A stretch of 48,926 bases of DNA, from contig CAILUD010000132.1 of the NCBI GenBank assembly GCA_903837285.1, positions 1 to 48,926 on the forward strand, given 5' to 3'. The notes beneath the pieces are model-generated. The model was given only the letters and a program-made list of their open reading frames with translations. It was not told where the DNA came from and searched no databases. Positions 25,577-32,842 of this stretch are shown here, one piece after another (the stretch's first letter is position 1; each line of letters begins with the position of its first letter). Origin of the DNA: an uncultured Bacteroidota bacterium. GTDB lineage: Bacteria > Bacteroidota > Bacteroidia > Bacteroidales > GWA2-32-17. The translations under genes and the position numbers were made by a program.

Positions 25577-26002
25577 ATGAATATTTCAATCCAATTAATG
25601 CCTTTAAAAGTAGAACAAGGTGGTTGTCACATGTTAATTAAATCGAGATTAAATGCGAAAACCAGCGGTTATATAATTATTGATACAGGAGCATCAATGT
25701 CAGCTTTTGATAAAGATACTTGTTTGAGTTTTTCTAAACCACTATTTAATATAAAAGAGGTAAAATCGTCAGGAATCACAAACGAATCACTTAATGCGAT
25801 ACCTGTTGTTATAAATAAAATATTTTTAGGACGTAGATTATTTAAAAATATTAAAGCAGTATTAATTGATTTATCTCACATTAATGCTTTGTATAGCGAG
25901 TTTACAAATAAAATGGTAATCGGGTTAATTGGAGGAAATTTTCTAAAAAAATATAAAGCAACGATTGATTACAAAAACAATAAATTGAATTTAGAAATAT
26001 AA
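25577..26002 (+). CDS. Retropepsin-like aspartic protease domain protein
   Basis: A 141-residue protein with the aspartic protease signature YIIIDTGASMSAFD near residue 34 and the closing hydrophobic-Gly motif MVIGLIGGNFLKKYKATIDY near 115. This is the single-domain clan AA fold, which works as a dimer. There is no signal peptide, so it is probably cytoplasmic. The catalytic D-T-G-A is intact. It is followed after 9 nt by the repeat protein at 26012. Its substrate is unknown. Confidence 0.85.
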   Translation: MNISIQLMPLKVEQGGCHMLIKSRLNAKTSGYIIIDTGASMSAFDKDTCLSFSKPLFNIKEVKSSGITNESLNAIPVVINKIFLGRRLFKNIKAVLIDLSHINALYSEFTNKMVIGLIGGNFLKKYKATIDYKNNKLNLEI

Positions 26003-26011
26003 AAATCTAAC

Positions 26012-26842
26012 ATGAAAAAAATAAAAAATATTGAAGCATGGGTTGACGATGGATCTGAACTTTTTTTAAAAGAGCTTCGTGAATTTAATGAAAACGGAAA
26101 AGAAATTATTAAAGAAAGATATTTTTCTGCTGATATGCTTGAAGAAAAAATCTTAACCAAATATAATGATGCCGGTCTTGTATCTGAAGAAATAAATATT
26201 GGAGAAGACAATGAAATAAACGATAAGACCATTATTTCAAGAAATGAAAATGGCGAACCAACCGAAATTAAAATTGAATATGCAGATGGTTCACTAACTA
26301 TAAAGACATATTTGCGAGAAAATAATGGCAAAACAATTACAGTTTCTGAAGCTAGCGACGAAGGTGAATTCGAAGGAAAGCAAAGAGTAAAAGTTGACGA
26401 CAAAGGAAACATTATTGAAACCGAAATGATTTCTGAAGAAAATGAAGTATTGGAAAAACATTTATTTGATTTTGACGAAAATGGAAATATTTTAAATGAA
26501 AAAATGTTTGAGAAATCACAGATGATCTCTGAAACAAAATATTTTTACGACGAACAAATGAATCTTGTTAAAAGAGTTATGGTAAGTCCATCCGGACAAA
26601 CTATTGATTGGGCATTATTTAAATACGATGAAAATGGAAATATTTCAGAACAGCAATTTGGCGATCACACATTATATAAATTAGAATACAACGAAAACAA
26701 AAAAGTTGTTTCAGAGCAAAAAATAAATGCTATGGGCATGATGGAATACAGTAAAAGCTATGAATACAACGAAGATGGAGAATTAATAGAAGAAGATAAT
26801 CTAATTGAGAAAACTATTTACAAATACAACTATTACGAATAG
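26012..26842 (+). CDS. YD/RHS-like repeat protein, acidic, cytoplasmic
   Basis: This 276-residue protein is made of imperfect units of roughly 20-25 residues of the type [YF]-[DN]-E-N-G-[ND]-[IL], e.g. FDENGNILNEKMF, YDENGNISEQQFG and YNEDGELIEEDN, like single YD repeats of RHS/wall-associated proteins. It is rich in Glu and Lys and has no signal peptide or membrane helix. The repeats suggest a beta-sheet scaffold for binding. It shares an operon with the aspartic protease and ends at a clear terminator. Confidence 0.75.
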   Translation: MKKIKNIEAWVDDGSELFLKELREFNENGKEIIKERYFSADMLEEKILTKYNDAGLVSEEINIGEDNEINDKTIISRNENGEPTEIKIEYADGSLTIKTYLRENNGKTITVSEASDEGEFEGKQRVKVDDKGNIIETEMISEENEVLEKHLFDFDENGNILNEKMFEKSQMISETKYFYDEQMNLVKRVMVSPSGQTIDWALFKYDENGNISEQQFGDHTLYKLEYNENKKVVSEQKINAMGMMEYSKSYEYNEDGELIEEDNLIEKTIYKYNYYE

Positions 26843-26843
26843 A

Positions 26844-26873
26844 AAAGTCGGTTCCCGAGAGGAAACCGACTTT
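26844..26873 (+). terminator. Hairpin terminator after the repeat-protein gene
   Basis: The arms AAAGTCGGTT (26844-26853) and AACCGACTTT (26864-26873), with additional CC/GG pairing around a GAGA loop, begin 2 nt after the stop codon. The following gap to 27180 (about 300 bp) shows no gene except an 8-codon frame at 26898, and the promoter at 27134. Confidence 0.75.
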
Positions 26874-27133
26874 CATTAACCCAAACAACTAACAAACTAT
26901 GAAAACCGATAATGGTGTTTAACCAGTGCAAAGATATAATCAATATATATACATTCTTAAAATTTTTGGCAGACTTTCATATTTAGTTTATAGAAATTAG
27001 TTTTTTATTGATAAACGTATCGCAATGATTCTTAACAATATAAACCGGTTTAGGATTATGGCTAAATAAAAGATTTTAAATGGTTTATAGAGTTTAAAAA
27101 ACTACATTAAATTTTAACTTAAATTAAAAAACC

Positions 27134-27141
27134 TATATTTG
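27134..27141 (+). promoter_or_regulatory. Predicted -7 element for the genes from 27181
   Basis: TATATTTG, 39 nt upstream of the ATG. No -33 TTG is seen at the usual distance. Confidence 0.5.
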
Positions 27142-27180
27142 TAAAGGATTACAAGTGATTTAAAAAAGACAAAAATTTAA

Positions 27181-27558
27181 ATGAAAAATTTAATTCTAAT
27201 TTTAGCATTCACTGGAATATCATATTTTAGTTTTGCACAAGTAAACCAACAGGTAGTTGTTAATCAAGAAGCACAATTTCCAGGTGGCGATCAAGCTATG
27301 GTTCAATACATTTATCAAAATATTAAATGGCCCGAAGCAACCAAAGGAAATTTAATAATGGATGATATTACCATTAGTCTTGATGTACTTCCAGATAGTA
27401 CAATTACAAATATTGTTTTACTTAAAAAAGTTGGCTTCGGAATTGATGAAGTAGTTTTAGATTTATTAAAAAAAATAAAATTTATACCCTCAGTTCAAAA
27501 TGGAACAGCAGTTAAAATGAATATTATGATTGGAGTTCCTATTCAGGTTAGAAATTAA
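27181..27558 (+). CDS. Small exported protein with TonB C-terminal-like domain
   Basis: A 125-residue protein with a signal peptide (MKNLILILAFTGISYFSFAQ) followed directly by a TonB C-terminal-like domain: EAQFPGGDQAMVQYIYQNIKWPE, DITISLDVLPDSTITNIVLLKKVG and MNIMIGVPIQV. It has no membrane anchor and no Pro-rich spacer, so it is not a full energy-transducing TonB. The same domain type occurs fused to the M56 protease at 6590-7846. Free periplasmic TonB-domain proteins are frequent in Bacteroidota; their role is unclear. The next gene starts 10 nt downstream. Confidence 0.8.
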   Translation: MKNLILILAFTGISYFSFAQVNQQVVVNQEAQFPGGDQAMVQYIYQNIKWPEATKGNLIMDDITISLDVLPDSTITNIVLLKKVGFGIDEVVLDLLKKIKFIPSVQNGTAVKMNIMIGVPIQVRN

Positions 27559-27568
27559 AAAATTTATT

Positions 27569-28081
27569 ATGAAAAAATTAGTTTTAACAATATGCATTTG
27601 TTTTTATTTTATTATAGCAGCAAACTCTCAGACTGCTGTAATGGTTGATCCTAAAAATACAAGTATTGAATCTGCTCAAAAAATGATTGGGATTAGTAAA
27701 ATAACCGAAGCAATAAAATTAAATATTGGTACTCTTAAAAAAGTAGAGATTCAAAAAGACATTTTAGGATATAAAGAAGCATACTTTAAAACTAATTCAT
27801 TACAACTAATAAAAGTTTTAGTAAAAGATAATGGCATAGAAAAATTAATTGAATGGTACTATGCTGAAGGAAAACTAATATACTCTGAAGCAAATTGGAC
27901 TGACATTACGACTAAAAAAGCTGTTAACAAAGTACAATGTTATTTTGACAAAGATCATTTAATAACCTGGATTGATTTTGGCAATAAATTTTTGGATCCA
28001 AACTCACTAGAATTTAAAGAACGTGATTCGCAAATGGATGTATACGGGAAAAAACTTTATGATGAAGCAATGAAAAAATAA
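27569..28081 (+). CDS. Exported protein of unknown function
   Basis: About 170 residues, with a signal peptide starting at MKKLVLTICICFYFIIAANSQ (ATG at 27569). The longer frame begins inside the upstream gene and would put charged residues before the signal peptide. The mature part is lysine-rich and amphipathic: KNTSIESAQKMIGISKITEAIKLN, then beta-like segments (LIEWYYAEGKLIYSEANW, VQCYFDKDHLITWIDFGN). I do not recognise the family. It lies 10 nt after the TonB-domain gene and is probably co-transcribed with it. Confidence 0.65.
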   Translation: MKKLVLTICICFYFIIAANSQTAVMVDPKNTSIESAQKMIGISKITEAIKLNIGTLKKVEIQKDILGYKEAYFKTNSLQLIKVLVKDNGIEKLIEWYYAEGKLIYSEANWTDITTKKAVNKVQCYFDKDHLITWIDFGNKFLDPNSLEFKERDSQMDVYGKKLYDEAMKK

Positions 28082-28142
28082 TAATAACTTTTCTTTTACT
28101 TTTTATCATAAATAGATTTCTTCATTTTTAACCTAGATTAAG

Positions 28143-28150
28143 TATATTTG
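28143..28150 (+). promoter_or_regulatory. Predicted -7 element of the dlt-like operon
   Basis: TATATTTG, 51 nt upstream of the DltC-like ATG. It marks the likely beginning of a five-gene transcript. Confidence 0.5.
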
Positions 28151-28201
28151 CAAAATTTTGATTGTAAAGTTGTTCTTTAAAGCTACTAAACAATAAAAAA
28201 C

Positions 28202-28429
28202 ATGGACGATTTAAGAATATTTATACGAAATGAAATAATGACCCTTGCATTTGTAAAGGTTGGATTTGACGATTCTTTAATTAAATCTAAAGTTTTAGAT
28301 TCAATTACTGTTGTTGATTTATTAGTATCTATTGAAGAAAAAACCGGAAAAAACATTCCACAACATTTAATTAGTCCAGATAACTTTGATACTATAAATA
28401 TTATTATTGAAACTTTGAAAAAGCTTTAA
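28202..28429 (+). CDS. dltC: DltC-like carrier protein
   Basis: A 75-residue phosphopantetheine carrier protein. The attachment site is Ser34 in V-L-D-S-I-T-V-V-D-L-L, which matches the DltC pattern (D-S-[MI]-x-[TV]-V) better than the DSLDxVE of fatty-acid ACPs. In the Dlt pathway this carrier receives an amino acid, normally D-alanine, from DltA and presents it to the membrane acyltransferase DltB. It is the first gene of the operon, 8 nt before the DltD-like gene. A fatty-acid ACP is unlikely, since the next genes are DltD-, DltX-, DltB- and DltA-like. Confidence 0.85.
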   Translation: MDDLRIFIRNEIMTLAFVKVGFDDSLIKSKVLDSITVVDLLVSIEEKTGKNIPQHLISPDNFDTINIIIETLKKL

Positions 28430-28437
28430 TATAAAAA

Positions 28438-29625
28438 ATGAAAAAGTTAGGGTTTATTTATCTTATACCATTTCTTTTTGCTATTGCATTCCTATACTTT
28501 TTTAATACATATTTAAACTCAGAATTATTTCATAACAACGTTAACAATAATTCAGATTCATCAATTAATTATATCGAAAATTTTCAAGCAAATCAATTTT
28601 ACGAAGATAAGTTCTTATTAAATTTCGATAGTTCAAAAACAATTTTCATGTTAGGATCTTCTGAGCTTAGTAATTCAACAGAAGCAATCCCTTATAATTT
28701 TATTTCAAAAAACTTTAACACAAAAGTTGTTGGCGTTGGACATGCTGGCAACCAATGCTTTTCAATTTACTCACAATTACTTGCAAATGAAAGCCGCTTA
28801 AAAGATGCACCAATTGTTATTATTTTATCTCCAGGCTGGTTTGAGTCAAAATCAGCAAAAGGAACTTCATCTGCTATTTTTTTAGAGTATAATTCAGAGT
28901 GGTTCTTGAAAACAATTAACAAAAACAAAAAAGACACTGAATTTACTGCATACGAAAACAAGAGAGTTTCTCGATTATATAATGAATTTAACTCTCCAAA
29001 TCTTGAAATAAAATTAATGAACTTTAAACATCGTTCAAATTCTAGTTTTATTCATAAAACAGTATTTTATCCTGTTATTTTAGCAGATAACATATTGCAA
29101 AATTTAAAAGAAAAAATCACTTCAAAAAGAACAGTAATAAATTCTGAAATAAGAGAACCAATTAAATTAGAAAATGTTCAAATAAACTGGGACAGTCTAT
29201 TTACCTCATCAAAAGAAGAAATTATTAAAAATTCTAATAACAACAGGTTTGGGATTAACAACGAATATTACAATGTATATATTCATGGAAAAACAGGAAA
29301 AGTAGAACCTGTTAGTGAATATTTTAATCAGGAAATAGAAGACTTTAAAATGCTTATTAAACTATTAAAAAAGAAAAAAGCAAATGTATGCTTTGTTATG
29401 TCTCCACTTAATCCGATATACTGTAAAAATTTAAATGATCTTAAACCCACAATTAATATAATTGAGACTGAGATTTTATCTAATGGCTATAATTATTTAA
29501 ATTTATTTGAAACAGATACTTTAAAATACGATAAAGCAGTTTTGTTTGATATCATGCACATGTCGGAATACGGATGGTACAAGATTGATAAGTTTATTGT
29601 TGAAAATTTTAAATTAACAAAATGA
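28438..29625 (+). CDS. dltD: DltD-like SGNH hydrolase/transferase
   Basis: A 395-residue protein with one N-terminal membrane helix (KLGFIYLIPFLFAIAFLYFF) and the rest outside the membrane. The DltD blocks are in order: MLGSSELSNS (catalytic Ser at 74 or 75), GHAGNQCFSIYSQLL (the GGSQS-like block), IVIILSPGWFES (equivalent of ISPQWF), and the Asp/His pair in LFDIMHMSEYGW (D371, H374). In Firmicutes DltD takes D-Ala at the outer membrane face and passes it to teichoic acids. Here the acceptor must be different. Its stop overlaps the next ATG (ATGA), so translation is coupled to the DltX-like microprotein. Confidence 0.87.
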   Translation: MKKLGFIYLIPFLFAIAFLYFFNTYLNSELFHNNVNNNSDSSINYIENFQANQFYEDKFLLNFDSSKTIFMLGSSELSNSTEAIPYNFISKNFNTKVVGVGHAGNQCFSIYSQLLANESRLKDAPIVIILSPGWFESKSAKGTSSAIFLEYNSEWFLKTINKNKKDTEFTAYENKRVSRLYNEFNSPNLEIKLMNFKHRSNSSFIHKTVFYPVILADNILQNLKEKITSKRTVINSEIREPIKLENVQINWDSLFTSSKEEIIKNSNNNRFGINNEYYNVYIHGKTGKVEPVSEYFNQEIEDFKMLIKLLKKKKANVCFVMSPLNPIYCKNLNDLKPTINIIETEILSNGYNYLNLFETDTLKYDKAVLFDIMHMSEYGWYKIDKFIVENFKLTK

Positions 29626-29768
29626 AAAAACATATTACAAAATTCCTGTTAAATATTTTAATATATTCTATTATTGCAGTCTCAATTTATTTATTGTATT
29701 CACCATTAAATAATCATCATAACAATAAAACAAGTTCTTCAATTCAATTTGTATATCAACAATTTTAA
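29622..29768 (+). CDS. dltX: DltX-like membrane microprotein, 48 residues
   Basis: This short gene has ATG at 29622, overlapping the dltD stop by 4 nt, and ends 2 nt before the dltB ATG. The product has a basic start (MKKHITK), one membrane helix (residues about 8-26) and a polar segment, and it ends exactly in I-Q-F-V-Y-Q-Q-F. DltX of Gram-positive dlt operons is likewise about 50 residues with one helix and ends in F-I-Y-N-E-F or similar, in which the Tyr has been reported as the acyl-carrying residue between DltB and DltD. Here Tyr45 fills that place. Same position next to dltB, same size, same C-terminal pattern: strong support without a search. Confidence 0.85.
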   Translation: MKKHITKFLLNILIYSIIAVSIYLLYSPLNNHHNNKTSSSIQFVYQQF

Positions 29769-29770
29769 TT

Positions 29771-30937
29771 ATGCTCCCATTTAGCTCCTTTGAGTTTTTT
29801 ATTATAATGGCCATGTTTATTGGAACAATGGTTGGAGCAAAATATATTTTCCAAAAAAATTACTACAAACATATACTCGCTTCATTAAACTTATTATTCT
29901 TATTTGTTATTTACCCTAAACCATATCATTTTATTGCATTAATTTTATTTTCATTCTTATTTACTTACCTTATTTCTGACGTATTTAAAATCAAAAAAAA
30001 GATCTGGGGTATTCTTATTCTTTTACTTCCAATGCTTTTAGTAAAATTTAATATTCATTTTGATTTTTACCCATTCGAACTTAATAACATTATATCATTT
30101 GCCGGACTATCTTATGCCAGTTTCAGAATTATGGGATATTATATGGATAAAGCCCCTAACGAAAAGATGGCTGATATTATTAGTTATACAAACTTTTTAT
30201 CATTTACCCCAACACTATTAATTGGACCGATAGATAAATATAGTCGTTTTAAATCTTCTCAGGACATTGGATTTTTTGCAATAAATACCGAGAATTTCAT
30301 TCTTGGTTGGAATACTTTAATTAAAGGTATTGCATTTAAATTTATTATTGCAGAATTAATCGACAGATACTGGCTAAATATTTATCCCGATACAAGTAAA
30401 GAAGTTTTACATATGTTTAACAATATGTACTCGTATTATTTTTATCTGTTTTTCGATTTTGCTGGTTATTCATTTATGGCTTTAGGAATTGGTAAAATGA
30501 TGGGAATTAATGTGCCTGTAAACTTTACAAATCCATTTGTTGCAGTTAACCCACAAGACTTCTGGAGAAGATTCCATATAAGTCTTGGCGAATGGCTTAA
30601 AGATTATTTTTTCACTCCATTATATATGTTCTTAACAAGGAAAAAAAGTTTGAAAAAATTTCCTGTATTAAGACAAAATATTGCATTAATAATGACTTTC
30701 CTATTAATGGGTTGCTGGAATGGATTTAAGTTAAATTACATTTTAAGCGGAACGTTGTTAGGAATATTCTCAGCAGTTCACAACACATATGTAATTCAAT
30801 GTAAGAAAAAGGGTAAAGATGTATTTTTTGGAAATATGAATCCAATTATGATTAAGATAATTAGCATTATTTTAGTTTTTAATACTTTTGCATTTGCACT
30901 TTATATTTTTAGCGGAAAATTTCCATTTTTAAATTAA
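29771..30937 (+). CDS. dltB: DltB-like MBOAT acyltransferase with altered catalytic His
   Basis: A 388-residue multi-spanning membrane protein of the MBOAT family. DltB blocks are easily aligned: ISFAGLSYASFRIMGY near residue 108, TLLIGPIDKYSRF near 150, YLFFDFAGYSFMALGIGKMMGINVP near 225, NPQDFWRRFHISLGEWLKDYFFTPL near 260, and MTFLLMGCWNGFKLNYILSG near 310. His269 (RFH) matches the first conserved histidine of DltB. The second, normally W-H-G and taken as catalytic, is W-N-G here (Asn317, codon AAT at 30719-30721). The YHA histidine further on is missing too. It should move the aminoacyl group from DltC to the outside. Confidence 0.9.
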   Translation: MLPFSSFEFFIIMAMFIGTMVGAKYIFQKNYYKHILASLNLLFLFVIYPKPYHFIALILFSFLFTYLISDVFKIKKKIWGILILLLPMLLVKFNIHFDFYPFELNNIISFAGLSYASFRIMGYYMDKAPNEKMADIISYTNFLSFTPTLLIGPIDKYSRFKSSQDIGFFAINTENFILGWNTLIKGIAFKFIIAELIDRYWLNIYPDTSKEVLHMFNNMYSYYFYLFFDFAGYSFMALGIGKMMGINVPVNFTNPFVAVNPQDFWRRFHISLGEWLKDYFFTPLYMFLTRKKSLKKFPVLRQNIALIMTFLLMGCWNGFKLNYILSGTLLGIFSAVHNTYVIQCKKKGKDVFFGNMNPIMIKIISIILVFNTFAFALYIFSGKFPFLN

Positions 30938-30941
30938 TTGT

Positions 30942-32456
30942 ATGAAATTTTGTTTCGAACAGAAGGATTTTATTGAACATTCGGTTGAACCAGAACGAAT
31001 AGCTGTTATTGATAAAAACAGAGAACTTACCTGGCTTCAATTCGAAACCGAAGTAAATAATATCTGCTTATTTTTTAAACAACAAAGTTGGGATAACATA
31101 GGAAAACCAATTATTCTTTATGGACACAAACAGGCAGAAATGATTAAAGTAATGTATGCAATGATGAAACTTAACATTACATACATACCAATTGATATTA
31201 TTTACCCGAAACAACGCATTTTAATAATTCAACAATTAGCAAATGTAGATTTAATTTTAAATTGCACCGATAATTTCCTTGGCTTCAAGAACACTACCGA
31301 AGTACAAGTAAAATCAAATGAACTCATAATTCACAAAGAAGATTCAACTCCGGTTTTATCAAGCAGTATTTACCCTGATCCATTAATTTATATTATTTTC
31401 ACATCAGGCAGTACAGGCGAACCAAAAGGAGTACAAATTTCGACTAAAGCTGTTCAATCATTTACAAACTGGATGGCTAATGATTTCGGATTTACTTCAA
31501 AAGATGTATTTATAAATATTGCAAATTTTAGTTTCGACCTATCAGTATATGAAGTAATGACCTTTGGTGTTTTAGGATCTACTATACTTTTAAATGACCT
31601 TGACATTACCAAAGATGCAGAATTATTAATGCAAAGAGTTGAAAAACACCAAGGCACAATTTGGGTTTCTACTCCTTCCTTTGCTCTTACCTATGCGAGA
31701 ATCGGTTATGATTCAAGATTAAATTCTTTAAAATATTTTTTATTTTGTGGCGAAACACTTCCGCATACAACTGCTGCAACATTATACAAAGAATATCCTG
31801 ATGCAATAATTTTTAACACTTATGGTCCTACAGAAGCTACAGTTGCTACTACACAAATAGAAATAACAAAAGAAATTATCGATAAATATAATCCACTACC
31901 TGTAGGTTACCCTAAACCCGAATGCGAAATTCTTATTGAAACTGAAAATCCAGAAGAAAAAGAAGGCGAACTCGTAATTGTTGGCGATCATGTTTCTGTA
32001 GGTTATTTTAACAACGAGGAATTAAACAAACAAAAATTCTTTTTACATAATGGTAAGCGTGCATTTAGAACCGGTGACTTAGCTTATTACCAAGACAAAA
32101 TGCTTTTTTGCAAAGGCAGAAACGACGACCAGATTAAAATGCATGGATTTAGAATTGAGCTAAACGAAATAACAAATGCAATTTGCAAAAACGAACTTGT
32201 TTCTTCTGCAGCAACTGTAGGTCTTAAAAGAAACAATGAAGTAAAAAAAATTGTAAGTTTTGTTATTCCTAAAATTGCAATTGAAAAAACTGAGCTCAAT
32301 AAAATTCTTTTGCCTTTTCTAGAAAAATCATTACCATATTATATGATCCCCGGAGATATAGATATAGTATCAGACTTTCCATATAGTACAAGCCACAAAA
32401 TTGACAAGAAAAAACTTACTGAAGAATACCTAAAAAGGCAGTTTAATAACGATTAG
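30942..32456 (+). CDS. dltA: DltA-like D-alanine-(carrier protein) ligase
   Basis: A 504-residue amino acid adenylating enzyme, the usual length of DltA. It has no condensation or carrier domain, so it is not an NRPS part. Motifs: IIFTSGSTGEPKGVQIS near 150, FSFDLSVYEVM near 197, NTYGPTEATVATTQ near 290, RTGDLAYY near 372, GRNDDQIKMHGFRIEL near 388, and the catalytic Lys486 in HKIDKKKL. Cys269 (LFCGETLP) corresponds to the Cys that favours D-Ala over L-Ala in Bacillus DltA. It activates the amino acid and loads it on the carrier at 28202. Last gene of the operon, 4 nt after dltB. Confidence 0.92.
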   Translation: MKFCFEQKDFIEHSVEPERIAVIDKNRELTWLQFETEVNNICLFFKQQSWDNIGKPIILYGHKQAEMIKVMYAMMKLNITYIPIDIIYPKQRILIIQQLANVDLILNCTDNFLGFKNTTEVQVKSNELIIHKEDSTPVLSSSIYPDPLIYIIFTSGSTGEPKGVQISTKAVQSFTNWMANDFGFTSKDVFINIANFSFDLSVYEVMTFGVLGSTILLNDLDITKDAELLMQRVEKHQGTIWVSTPSFALTYARIGYDSRLNSLKYFLFCGETLPHTTAATLYKEYPDAIIFNTYGPTEATVATTQIEITKEIIDKYNPLPVGYPKPECEILIETENPEEKEGELVIVGDHVSVGYFNNEELNKQKFFLHNGKRAFRTGDLAYYQDKMLFCKGRNDDQIKMHGFRIELNEITNAICKNELVSSAATVGLKRNNEVKKIVSFVIPKIAIEKTELNKILLPFLEKSLPYYMIPGDIDIVSDFPYSTSHKIDKKKLTEEYLKRQFNND

Positions 32457-32485
32457 AATAATTGTTTTTTTCTTGATTCCCGCCT

Positions 32486-32507
32486 CTGTTGGAGTTATCT
32501 CCAACAG
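32486..32507. repeat. Hairpin behind the dlt-like operon, also present at 45587
   Basis: Perfect arms CTGTTGGAG/CTCCAACAG flank the loop TTAT. The 18-nt core TGTTGGAGTTATCTCCAA is identical at 45587-45604. It may help stop transcription after dltA, but there is no T-run. Confidence 0.7.
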
Positions 32508-32710
32508 CTTTACTAGAATTTCCTCAAATAAATAATGAAAAATGCACATTAACAATGTACAATTCACAAGGGATACTTGTTCGTAAAATTGAAAATATCA
32601 CAACAAATAAAATAACGATTGAGAAAGATAATTTAATGAATGGGCTTTTCTTTGTTCAACTACAATCTGATCAGCAAATAATTTCAACTGGAAAATTAAT
32701 TGTTGAATAA
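32508..32710 (+). pseudogene. Orphan fragment of a T9SS sorting domain
   Basis: The translation from about 32508 reads LLEFPQINNEKCTLTMYNSQG, then VRKIENITTNKITIEKDNLMNG and LFFVQLQSDQQIISTGKLIVE. This is almost a whole type A T9SS C-terminal domain. There is no cargo part before it: upstream is the hairpin at 32486-32507 and then the dltA stop. An ATG at 32489 exists within the hairpin but gives no signal peptide. It is therefore the remaining tail of a lost secreted protein gene. Confidence 0.65.
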
Positions 32711-32733
32711 GCACAGTTTGTAACACCACCCAA

Positions 32734-32829
32734 CCTCGTCCTCGTTTTCAACGAGGATGTAGGTATTAAAAAAAATAAAAAGACTTATTACAAAATGTTA
32801 TAAAGTCCTCGTTGCAAACGATGACTAGG
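32734..32829. repeat. Pair of inverted REP-like hairpins
   Basis: The left unit, 32734-32759, contains CTCGTTTTCAACGAG; the right unit, 32804-32829, is close to the reverse complement of the left one (its reverse complement starts CCTAGTCATCGTTTGCAACG). Each can fold alone and both can pair with each other. It lies between the T9SS fragment and the trpS stop (32843), where it may end trpS transcription. Confidence 0.75.
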
Positions 32830-32842
32830 ATTTTAAAAAAGA

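Noticed and set aside
26898..26921. Eight-codon frame before the TonB-domain gene, possible leader peptide
   Set aside because: No regulatory codon run and no following attenuator structure were found; such short frames are expected by chance.
28202..28429. Second fatty-acid acyl carrier protein
   Set aside because: The D-S-I-T-V-V attachment site and the DltD/X/B/A neighbours point to DltC.
30942..32456. Adenylation module of a non-ribosomal peptide synthetase
   Set aside because: It has DltA length and blocks, no condensation or carrier domain, and neighbours of the Dlt type.
32489..32710. This frame as a complete small gene
   Set aside because: Its ATG lies inside a palindrome, there is no signal peptide, and the product is only a T9SS tail; a remnant explains it better.
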